Both the position numbers and the translations under genes were made by a program. A model generated the notes under the pieces. The model made no database searches and was not told the origin of the DNA. It was given only the letters and a program-made list of their open reading frames with translations. 64,000 nt of DNA, taken from contig BDGG01000005.1 in the NCBI GenBank assembly GCA_001949185.1, positions 1,229,249 to 1,293,248 of the forward strand. The letters run 5' to 3'. Every line of letters begins with the position of its first letter. Position 1 is the stretch's first letter. This document shows, one piece after another, positions 33,163 through 45,600 of the stretch. The stretch comes from Ramazzottius varieornatus (Eukaryota > Tardigrada > Eutardigrada > Parachela > Ramazzottiidae).

Positions 33163-33657
33163 TTACGAGACCAGACCTATCGTCGCAAACTCTATATTGA
33201 CAACCCTAGTTGATGGTAAGCAGGTACGCCGGAATTCAGTTCCAAATAGTTACCGCGAACCGAGCCGACTGTTCGACTAATTTGGACCGTGCTGTCGTTC
33301 AGATTTCAGAAGACGCATATAAACAGTTCGCGTTAGCAATCTCTGTCTGACATCAGGACAATGGTTTGTGTCTTTGTTTCGCGTGCAATCTCGAATCCTT
33401 TTCACGGTCGTACCTTACGCATGCTGAAACCTTGCAGTTGATCTGTTTCACGCAGCAAAAGTCGAATGATAGGATGAGTTAGCGGAAATGTCCCTTTCCT
33501 GTTAACAGCTGATTAGCATTGGGTCTAATCAAGGTATGCTCTATCGATCTAACACTGGCCATGGCCAACAATGCCTATTGTTGGGTCCCTAGTCCATTCA
33601 CGCTATTTTGACTTATTATGTGTTCTTTCAGGTGACGAAGTGTTGCAGGACATCAAC
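33163..33657. other. USP34 upstream region
   Basis: An acceptor (tgttctttcag, ending 33631) precedes the USP34 start codon, so a 5' untranslated exon is probably within this stretch. No other gene seen. Confidence 0.45.
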
Positions 33658-36600
33658 ATGCCTCCCAATAAAGATATGACGTGCGCAGGCTGCGAAGAGT
33701 TCCGTCCACTTCTGCAGCGTTGTAAGTTGTAAGACAATGTTATTAGACGCACAATGCATATGGTCAGGTCATCTTCCTGTACTGTTTGTGTTTGCAGATC
33801 GAGGCTGGAAGCAAAATGGGGATGGCGGAATGCGCTCCATGTCGCACGACGATGCCATATCCTTCATGAAATACATCAAACACTGGTGCGTATGTAAGAA
33901 AGTTTTCCGCGCTAGTTAAGTTGATTGAGTTCTTTCCGTAGGCCCAACAACATCCACATGGTGTCTGCTCACATCAGTACCATGTTCAAAACCCAAGAAG
34001 ATGTCCAAGCCATGCACGGACTAACGCTCAGCTTCGTCATGATGGGCTTGAAGATCACTGGACTCTTTCTGACAAGGCAGAACCGTCGATCGCTGGACAG
34101 TTCCAGCAGACACAGCTCCGCTGGCTCATCGTCTGAGTCGTTGCCTGACGCTTGTAACTCCGAGCCTGGTTCTACCACGGTGTCTCCTGTACCTGAAGAC
34201 GCGAACAACCTGAAGAAGTCGCCTCCGGAAGTGGTTGATCTAACTTCGACGTCGCCTGATAGCGATGTCGTCATACTGAACGACTCCATGAACCAGCCCA
34301 GTTCGTCGCAGGGTGGGCTGGACATCGTTGTCATTCCGAATGAACCAAGCACGTCGGCGGATGACGGGAAGGAGGACGATAGCGATTCAGGTCTACACTG
34401 CTGGTCAGCGAAAGAGATGGAGGAACTATGCCAGCTGTTCCATCGAGTCTTCTTGCCGAACTTCCCACTGTATCTCGCTGCCAGGAACTTGATGCGTCCT
34501 GACGACGTAAGACACTTTCAGAAGACTTTGAGTGTTGCGAACTGGTTCCAAAGTTTTATGTTTGTTATTCCAGCGTTTGAGGTGTGAACAGCTGCAACTC
34601 ACACCCTTATACATGGAGGTCTTCATGTTCTGGTTCAACCGCGGAGGGATCGACCAGATGTCCATGTACTTTCAGCAGGCCACGGCAGAGAACGCGGATC
34701 TCGGAGAAGCCTTACTGCTTACTTCAATGTCTTTCCACGTAAGTCCACGGGATTGAATTTGATCAGTTTTTCGTGGTGATAGACTTCCGGTCGCTTATTT
34801 TATTTCGTCTTTTTCCTACGATTATTCCACGTGTGTCGAACAGGGCGGTGCCGGGCACGGTCCTGTTATGTATTTTCGTACGAAAATGGCAGAATCGACC
34901 ACGAGCAGCACTAAGCATTCCTTGACGGTTTATCGTTAGCCTGCGCTTATTGCAGGTTCGTTTCTTCTTGTTGTACGATGGCTTGATAAACGCCATCGCT
35001 ACCTTTCGCGCCCATGTGATGAATTACTTGCTCAAGCTGTCCATCGACGAATTCCGCAAGCCACCCTGCAAGGACATTGCGGGTATGATGTGGACCATGC
35101 GCAGGGAGCATGGTTGGCCGGCGCAGATCGTGGATACGGAAGGACTGAACTTAGCCTACAAGTTTTTCAGCTGCTCGTCGCACTTGACGCTTCGACTGGT
35201 GGGACTGACGGAGATCAGCACGTACATCGGTTCTTTTCATGAGTTTATGCAGGAACTCGAACCACGTCTTGCGCTTCAGTTAGGCGCTCATCTGGCGAGA
35301 TGGATTCTGGAGAAGAGGATCGTGGAAGAAATCTTCGGACAGAATGCCCATGTCGAACTCATCTCTCGGTCTTTCCATATCATCAACTTCCTTTCGGCAC
35401 ATCAGATGCTGTCGCTTGAACATGTCGACTCCATCTGGAATGCAGCCCAGGTAAAAAAAAATCAAAGCTTCGTTTCTTCTGTGTTCTGATTTTTCCCTTG
35501 ATTCTGCAGATGAACTACATCAGTCGCCATGTGATGGAAATGTTGCCGAACATCATCAAGACTATGGAGCCTTCTCGACTGATGCATCTATACCGGAAGC
35601 TGGGTGAGATGGACACTGCGCACCACAGTGAACAGTCCGTCATTGTCATTTCCGTGACCATCCGGACGATATGGGCGTACGCCATCAATCAAAAATCTTC
35701 CATGAGCGCAGGCTCGTCTTCCCCTCCAAAACGTCCGTCCTTTAGCTATCCGCCCAACATAGTCCAGAAGGTACGTCGTTTTCACTCGCATTTTTGTGTC
35801 GATATTTGAAACCTGCAGCTGACATTCACGGATCTGCGTACAGTATTTCTTTAATATACGGCTCGGTGTATGTGGGTATATGACGGTCAGTAGTTGACTA
35901 CCTCATACGGCTGCATATATGAGCCTCATACTGAATACAGGTCCCTTTGTATGTAGGTGCATGTCTTTAGTTACGTTCTTTGCCGATCTACCGTGAGTAC
36001 TTACTTTCTGCTCCTTGTTCAGGTGATGAATCGTCAGCTAGCTGGGGCAGGTTCTCCCAGTGAAGAGTCCGCTTCCTCCTCGGGTACTGGCTCGGATGAC
36101 GAAAGCGGGTCGGAGTACGAGTCGGACGATCAGGAAGGCTCGTCAGGTCTAAGTAAGATACCCGGCATCGCCACTTTGGTTCCTTCTCATCCCCTCATGC
36201 CACCCAACATCAAGCTGGACCCGAAGCTGCTACAGCTTCGTCTGGCTAATCTTCAAGGTCCACCAGTGATGATCGACAGACGCAACTCCGTCGTCATCAC
36301 ACACGAAGGCAGCAGCGAAGATGGCTCGACTGACGACGAGGAAGACTGCGAGGTAAGTTCCACATTCCGTATTTGGAACAAGTTTGCTAATTGGTTGAAA
36401 TGTTTTCCCTTTGTATTACAGGACGATGAGGAAGATGGTGCGGAAGAGGTGACACGGAGTGTGCAGATACCTGGGACCAGTCGGATGTTGACGAACCAAC
36501 TGCTGAAGTCGTCGTCGAGCGAGAGGAGTAAGCGCTCACCCTGCCCGTCTCGAGACTCCGTTTCGTTGCAGCCGCGAAAGCGAGCTGCGATCGAGCAGCA

Positions 36601-39600
36601 ACCGCAGACCGGTAACGTGATGGAGAGGATACTCAGTAACAAGCCAATGGCTAGGTCAGCACTGCCACCACCGAGAGGCTTGACGGAAGGAAGTAACGCG
36701 TTGAATTCACTGAGCCTCTTGGCTGGTATGCCGATGGGAAACAGGATCCAGCAAAGCTCACCGATCCAACTCGACACTTCCGGTAACTACATCAACTTTT
36801 GTGTTCCGAATTTTAACCTGTGTTATTCAAAGAATTTGCGTTCTTTTCTTGGTAAGAAAGGACTCTGCGATAGCGGATGTTGGGATGTTTTGTAGATAAT
36901 ATCAAACTTTCCGGTTGGGTTTTTTTAAGGGGAAATCGACGATGATTTAATGACGCAAGCCAGCGATGGAGCCGACGCAGAATGCAATTCTTCAACTAGC
37001 GACATGTCCGAGAAGATGCAAGATGTCGACTTGGACTTATCGGAAACTCAGCCGGAAGACGAGTCGATGGTCATGGACGAAGAAGACGATGTGGAAATTT
37101 CATCTCCCGACCCCAACAACTCTACATTGAGGTAACTGTGAAATCAGGCTCCCGATTTTTCTGATAATCTGGTGTCAAACTCTTGAGTATTTTAGTAGCG
37201 AAGATACATTCCGGATCAAGGCTAGTTTGCAAGCTCATGCCCTGAAAGTTCGCCAGGGACAATTCCTGGAAGCCATGACCAAGAATCGCTCCATCGACTA
37301 CAAGATCGACGACGTGACCAAGCCCGGCCATACTCTCCTCTGGGACCTCCTTCAAGAGAACGACCCAGGCACCGTCGCACCGGTAGTCCTCGCAGCCGCC
37401 GAACGTGAATTAGTGGGCCTGATCATCTCCAGCCAACATCCTCGCATCATCGGTCGGTTCTTCGACGCCTGTCACGAGAACGTCAAACAACACCGCGCTG
37501 TTTGTGTCTCGTTACGATTACTCTCTAAGCTAATCCAGCCTAGTCAGTTCAATCAGAAGTTAGAGAAGGTTCAACAAGTCGTTCAGCACTTCTTCGCTGA
37601 CTTGGCGCTGTTCGCTGATAACCCACCGAGAGATGAGACGAGGAAGACGGCCGAGATTAGAGTTAGACTGAACTTCCTTCAATTGGTCTTCTCTACCCAG
37701 CTGACCGATAAGAAGTTCAGGTTGAGAGTTGATGATGTCGAGGTCTTGTGGCGGTGTTTCGTGGAAAAGTTGCAGGGGCTGGATGAGATTTGTGGGTGGC
37801 TGCAGATTCAGCTGAATTGTGCGGACAGCCATGCGCTGAATGCGCAGACGGTGTACCATCTGTTCAAAGAGCACTTGGGCAAACTGAAACCGGCCAACAT
37901 GACCATCGTGGCGTTCAAACTGTACTTGTCGTGTCCGCAGTACCTGACGGGGTTGGATGTGACGGAAGGAACGAAGATGGCGCTGCCAAATGTCCAAGTC
38001 ATCAGAGGGGAGTGTGCGGACATCGCCTGGCTGTGCGCCATGTTTGGCGAGGAAAGTGTCAGCGAACACGCCATCAAGCACCTGAATAATTATTACTGTG
38101 TTCAGTGTGTGAAATCAGTGAGAGGTACGTGGTGGGATATTTTGAAGGTTAAAGATGAGTGGAATATACGAGGAAGAATAGCAATTCGACCATGGCGGAT
38201 AAGTCGGTCACCCTTGGTATGTCCACTGTGTTCGATGGGTGGCCGACTCAGTCTTTTTGCCACAAACAACCTGTTGAAAAACTATGAACTTATTCCAAGG
38301 CGTTCGAATGATGAATGTCATCCGGAGGCTCACTGATTAACACTGAGTGATTTTTTTAGAGGATAATGGAAGCGTTTTAGTCAACTACAAAGAGCAGGAG
38401 CTTTTCAGGAGATGCATGGAGTACATGACCACCGCAATGAACACTGGCTTGGGCGGAGCTCTCGAATTCCAGACCATCACTCGGTGCTTTGTCCTAATGC
38501 GTAAACACATCGAGAGCTACCGGCAGAAGTACGGCTTTCATCTGCGACTGTGGCAACTGACGGGCTCTGGAGTGCTAAGGTACATTGTAGATGTCTTTCA
38601 GTGGGACGAAGTTTGTAATGCGGTATTCTGCTTTATAGTCATCAGCCAGTGGGGTTCGCTCCGGTCATGCACGTTCGTGGCTTCTGCTACTTCCACGCAT
38701 CTTTCAACCTGGGGGATGACCGTACTGTCGACAGTACTGTGACCATGCTGTCCTCCAACACCTTTGGCGAACTGCGCGCGGAGCTGATTCATTCTTTGTG
38801 GAAGGTCTGCGCCGACAAGACTAAACCGGAACCGAAAGATCCACGTGAAGCTTTAGAACAGCTCTACAACTTTATCGACACTAGAGGTCAGTTTCAGACT
38901 TTCAGAATAAGTAGTCCTCCCCGGTATCAAAGATGAATCGAGACATGGCTTATTAGGAGCTCGGCAACAAACTCGACAAGTTTCCAGGTGGCGCATGCTT
39001 CCACGCAATCACACTGAAAGCGTACGCCACTTGGTAAAACGTCGTGGTCGTGTTTGTCTGCCCCAGTGTCGCACGTTTACAATGTTATGGGCTGAAATAG
39101 TGCGGCACTTGGAAAAGCGATCTTGTCGGTTTGCTTCCCCTCTTCAAGTCTTTGATGTTGAACTCGACCGTTCTGTTTAGGTGGTCCGATGTACATCACG
39201 CACCGAAACACAGAGTACGGTCAGGACAGTGACGAGATGACTCTCCACGAGCTTCAGCTTCGTCAAGCTGAAAGTCACATCCTGGTAACCTTCGGCAGCA
39301 GCCGAAAGCCCAAGATATCCGTCCGAGTGCCTTCGCTTCCTCCTTCGCGCGACACTATCCCGATGATCATCGCCGCGTCTGCCCAGAACTTCGAGACGTT
39401 GTTCGGTCTACAGAACCTTCTAGACGTAACCGGCGAACTGGACCCTGAGATCGAAGGCCAGCGTAAGAACGTCGCCAAGCATCTGTGGGAGTTCCTGATG
39501 ATCCTACCGACGTCAGAAGTGGTGTTGAACCACTTGAAGCTACTGCCACCCATGGACCAACCAACGAAAGAGCAATGGAAACAGATACTGCCTGCTGACG

Positions 39601-42600
39601 ACCCGCACCGACTGCTGTATGCGCTGCAGGCGCTGGACAACCTGTCGGGATATCCGGGCCTCCATGGAGCTAATGTGGTAAATGAATATTCTTCAAAAAC
39701 GCTGTGGCAGGCTGATAGTTACTGGCGATTGAACTTTAATGCGCCTCAGTTACCTCGCGAAAATTAGTGTCGTTTGAGTCCCACAAGTAGGGGCATTATC
39801 CTGTAGTCAAACCGCAGAAAAACTCCGGGAATGTATGTGCCTTTCGAACGAACGGACCTTACGATGAAACTAGAAACAGTATATTCGGTCAATGCTATTT
39901 TCGGTCAATAATTACTTCGTTTCAGGGTGATTGAATTTGTTTCTGTGCGTTAATTTGTTAGCCTGTGTTTTTTTTTACAGTTTGAGAGAGAAGTGTGTAC
40001 CAACTGGGCAGAGCAGATTATCGCTAAAGGTGGCTTTGAAAGGCTGTACGAGCTGATCCTGACACCAAGTCTGCAAGAAGCCACCGGCTCGAATGACGGA
40101 CTGGAACATCAACGAGAATGTCTGTGTGTCATCATGAAAGTATTCTACACCCTATCCATGGATAACTCCAGAAGGCAAGCAAAAGCCGAAGAAGAATCGG
40201 ATGCGTCGTCCAGCGAAAGCTCCGGAGAAGAAGTGGCTGTGGACGGCGAATCAACGAATGAATCACCTGAAACTCGAAAACGAAAGACTCGAACCAAGAG
40301 TGACGAAAAAGGTACGCTATAGAAAATCTTATCTTTGACATCAGTTTCTTTTCCTTGAAGACTTTTCATTCGTCGGCTTTTCGTGTATGCGGTTTTCTCC
40401 TCGAAACTTCGGCCGTTTTCCTACGAAGTTCTATATGCAGGAACACCTATCTGCCAGCTATAAGTTTGCACGTGTATCACGGCGTTTGACTTGACCAGTC
40501 GTTACTTGAATTCTGCTGGTTGTTACAGGTGGCACGAAGAAGGGTCGGTCGGACCAGCCCATGATACGTCCGGTGACTTTCCGTTTCAAACAGTCTGTTC
40601 TGCAAATCCTGGACACCACAGAAGTCCTCACTGCCTTGATGAAGTTCCAGTACAACAGCGTCGTACCGCTACCAGTTCCTGAACAACGAGTCTTTCGACC
40701 TCATCGCTTCATTAGGCAGCAAGTCATCAAGCTGGCTTTTGACTTCCTGGTCAACTGGGCTACTTGGAACCCTCTCCTCATTCCCGCTCTCAGCAAGCAC
40801 GAATTCCTCACCGAATGGATACGACGACTAGCCCTCGAATCTGTCGATTCCCAGGTTACTCTCGGTATGATAACAATCTCTCCTCACTGGTTTTTTTCTC
40901 TTCTAGACATTCTTTATATTTCTAGAAACGTGCATGTTCATCGAACGCATGTGCAGAATGGAGCCCGACTACGAGCTGTCATGTGCTCTGCTGATTCCGT
41001 TGGTTGCTTTAATGCCGGTGGCTGAAGGCCTGAAGTGTCTCAGACCATCGGGAAGAGATGACAAGTTTCCGATGAAACCGTCCTCGCGACACTTTTACGA
41101 GTCGCTGTCGAAGCTGCTCGAGATCATCCCTAAGCCAGTCGCGATGGATAAGGTAGACTTGGACTCGTTGTGTGCTCAGATCGCCGTCTCGCTGGAGAAC
41201 AGGCCGATCCATGAGCCAAGGAGCGGCTGCTACGAAGATGATGGCTTGATCGGCTTGCTGAAAGTGGCCACACAGGTACAGTCACTTCAGTGAACTTAAC
41301 CAAACAGTAAATCTTACATTCTGTCAAAAATGGAAAATCTATTTTTGGACCACGAGGTAAACGACATAATTCGGGCATACAGTCCTACCTGTGAGATGTG
41401 ACAGTTCAAAGACGCCCGTGATGCACAACGCTCTGTCGTTTTCAAACCTATCGATACCTCGAGGAAAGGGATCATTCTACCTCACGAAACAACAAGTAAT
41501 TCATTACGCGCAGCAGGAGCTGAGATAAAATATGCCCAAATAACAAGTGGAAAACCACTCTGCCCGAATTATGTCGTTTACCTCGTAGATAAGTTGCTTT
41601 TCTTGTGCTAATCCATCGAGAATTTCAACATAAGATATTATACCAAAGGCTCTGTGGCCCAATGGTTAAGGCGCCTGACTACGAATCAGGAGATTCCGCG
41701 TTCGACTCGCGGCAGAGTCACTTTTTGCGTTTTTACGTTTCCCCTTGATGCTCCACTCTGCTTTACTCGCGCAGTAGCCCATTGACTTTGAATAAGATAA
41801 TGCGCAAGTAATGTTCCCCACCGCGGTTACTTATTTTTTTACTGCTCTCTCGGTCACTCTGGGATAGTCGTTGATTTTTTCTCACGTCAACGTCAACTCG
41901 CGCACTATCGTACAGCATCCCTATAAGATGTTGCGCGAACTGTGTGAAGAGGGTGCGTAGCTCTTCAGTAGAAGGGCGCCTCTCTTTTACAGTAATCAGG
42001 AAAGTGCGGGTTCGACCCCACCGCAGCCAGCGTTTGCTTTTTTTCGTAAACCGAGTAGGAAATATCGTGTTCAAAAATGTTGTTATATAATATACTCTGC
42101 AGGTGCTGTCCCACAATCCGGTGTTCAAATCAAAGTCCAGCGGCCAGAAGCTCCTCTTAACGATCCACAGCCTCCTGTTCGACCTCCCAACTTTGAAGAA
42201 CCGTGACTTACCGAAATGCAAGTCACAAGCTTCCCGAATGGCTGGGTACACCTGCCTGATCGAGATTGTGAGAAATGTCACGGACAATTTCATCTCGCTC
42301 GGTAGACTTTTGCTGAAGGATGAACTGGAACGCTCATGTCAGTTGTGGGACTACTGGCCCAGAGACGACACCCGAGCTGACTGCGGCTATGTTGGCATTA
42401 ACAACCTGGGTACTGAACATGAATTCTTAAAAACTATTTACTGTGGAATATAATTAACCGACGTTGTTTTTAAGGTGCGACGTGTTACATGGCCACAACT
42501 ATGCAGCATCTCTACATGATTCCCGAAGTGCGGAAGACGGTTCTGGAAGCTCAGCCCAACGAAGGAAAGAGTGCATCGGCGAATGCTTTGGGCGAAATGC

Positions 42601-45600
42601 AGAGAATGTTCGCTTTTCTGTTAGACAGTGAACGGAAGGCATACAGTCCAGATCCCTTCTGTAGAGTGTATGAGATGAACAACCAACCCCTGAACCCCAC
42701 CGAACAGAAGGACATGATGGAGTACTTTTCAGACCTGGTGACCAAGATGGAGGACATGTCGCCCAGTATGAAGGAGATGGTACGCAGGCTATTCACCGGC
42801 AAGAACTGCAACACTGTGGTCTCGCTGGACTGTGGGCATGTTAGTCAGACCACGGAAGACTTCACGACGGTTAGGTGTCAGGTCAACAACATGAGAAACT
42901 TGTACGAGTCGCTGAATGACGTCTGCGTGAAAGATGTGCTGGAAGGAAACAACATGTACCGGTGTGGACAGTGTAACCGGGAAGTGCGAGCGGAGAAACG
43001 AGCGTGTTTCAGATCCCTCCCGGAAATTCTGGTTCTTAATACGCTAAGGTGATTTGAGCAGTTAGTGGTTTTGTGAAACATCTTCTGAACTTTCCAAGCG
43101 TTTGAAATTGTTAATGTAAAAGGTCGGGAGAGCGAAACTAGTAAATTCCATGTACCTGAATACAGTCAGTCATGCATATGCGATGATGCGCGAGTATGCA
43201 GGTAGTTAAAGTTTCTTGCTACGGCATTTTACCGTCCAACATAATACTTTTTACTTCTTTCGTTCACAGGTATACCTTCAACATGATAACGATGCAAAGG
43301 GAGAAAGTCAACACCCACTTTACCTTCCCGCTGAAGCTTGACATGTCTTCGTACATGGAAGAGAACATCTACCGAAAAGAAGGCACTCCGGTGAACAATG
43401 ACCAGTACAACTACGAGCTGATCGGTGTGACGGTCCACACCGGTACCGCTGACGGTGGGCATTACTACAGCTTCATTCGGGACCTAGAGTCGGGCGAAGA
43501 CGACCGGTGGTGCCTATTCAACGACGCTGAAGTCCGTCAGTTCGACCCTGACCAGCTGGGAGACGAGTGCTTTGGCGGGGAACAGCACAAACAGTTCGAA
43601 CATCCTTCCGATCGATTTTTGGACTTTGGACTGGAGAAAACCAACAGCGCTTACATGGTTTTCTATCAACGCACCGAAAAGGTGAGTTCAGAGTTTTTGT
43701 CGTTTTTGCTGTCGTTCCCATCTGAATCTGTATTGCAAACGCCCGTCAGGGCCTGAAAATCTGACGGACCAGACTATGTGGCCAGGGAAGCCTGAAAAAA
43801 ATCTCATGGACCAGCTTGGAGGCCCCCTCTGATACCAGGGGTCCTCCAACTGGACCCCCAGTATAAATGTGGACCCCTATGTTAAATTGCCCCGAAATCT
43901 CGTGGACCGAGACTCGCTTTTACCATTGTGGGGCGGAGAATCTCATGGACCGCGGGTCCACAAGGAGACTGGCTGACGCACGCTTGCAGTGTATTGTTTA
44001 GGAGGTTGACTACTGCAATGCGTAGGAATTTGCCGTTTCTTCTACGATATTTTGTGATTTTTTCAGGTTCGTGATCAGCTTGCAGCAGGCAAGATTCAAC
44101 CGAACATTCCGAAAGATCTCCAAAAGTGGGTCTTCGACGACACAGTGACCTTCATCCACGACACGAACATCTTCGATCGGCAATACTTTGAGTTCATCTA
44201 CAAGCTGTGCGCCACCATTCCCGGCTCCATTCCGGCCAAGGACCACGCAGAAGCCATGTCGCTGTCAGGCCAACTTGGCATCAGCTTCATGTGGGAAACA
44301 CTGGTCCACGCTCGCGACCGACTCTTACTGAACAGCTTCTTGGACCTGATGAGCAAAGTCGCACTCGTGCAGCCTTCAGGTATCAACTCTACTTTCTCTA
44401 TGTGTCATCAGAACACTGGATCAGCACACTGGATCTATTTTAGTGGTCGAATGGTTCTTTCATCATCTGGTCGATGACGCTCGTTGGCTGACGACCATCC
44501 TCGTAGCCTGTCCTACAGCGATGATTCGCTATACGTTTCAACGCTTTGTGGTTAACTTCTTCCAGCGACTGCGCAGCCAGCATCAGTACCTGCTGGAATT
44601 CTACACGCACGACACAGCGGGTTTCGGTCTGCTGCATCTCGTTGGGAAGTTTTGTCGGCAGTGTCTTTTACTCCTGAACGACAACGAAGTTCGGTAAATT
44701 TCTTGAAGCAGCATTCTTAACACACAACGGCAATCTCGAATTTTAGGCAAATATTCTCTTTTCGTCATAGGATGCACTGGAGGAACTGTTCGGACTTGTT
44801 CCTTGTCCTCTTCGAGTTCGCCAAGATCGGTGTGACCGAAGCGTGGTTCCTTCTGGTAAACGGGCTCTTCACAGTCTGTTACCACTTCTACATCCACGTT
44901 CGACGCTTGAAGGACTCGGCTTCTCCCACCTTTGGTCCCTTTAACCTGACGGCCAACATCCTGGAGATTGTCATGCTGAGTGCGGAGGAAGCCGACAACT
45001 CGGATCGCTTCTCGCCCGAGCTGGACAAGGACAAGCCTACGGCGCTCACCCACATGGTTCGTCTGCTGAAGCTGTGCATTGAAGCCTTTCAGTTTAACGT
45101 CTTCAACTGCAAACACCTCCATCTCAAGAACGAACACGCATCGCCGTCACCACCTGATCCGCATGTGCTGGCTTCGACGCACGGCGACATCGAGGTACAT
45201 ATTAACACAATAATCACATAGGAAAGCAAGCTCGACAAGATTGCTTTTTTCAAGTGGCGCACACGCTCAGCTACTTGGACGGAAAAAGTGCGCCACTTGG
45301 GGATAGCGATGTTATCTAGTGAGTTTGTTTGCCGAGCATGCAACTTTGGATAATTTCTTTCTGGTTCTTCTTCTGTAGCAGTTTGTTGGTGTGGTCAGCG
45401 ATGGTGAACAGCTCGACTTTGTCTGCGGGCTGATCCGAGATGGTGTGGAACCTGTCCAGACGCCTCGGTTGGCCGCCGTGTTGTACTTCGACAAGCCCGA
45501 AAAGGCTCGACTCGCTGTCCACTACATCATCCAGAATATTATCGACCTGAGCTTGGCTGCTCAAGAAGTGAATGTCGGCAAGAAGGAACGCGACAAAGAC

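Noticed and set aside
36930-37131. Acidic low-complexity exon of USP34 as a separate gene
   Set aside because: Its splice borders and phases join perfectly with both neighbouring USP34 exons.
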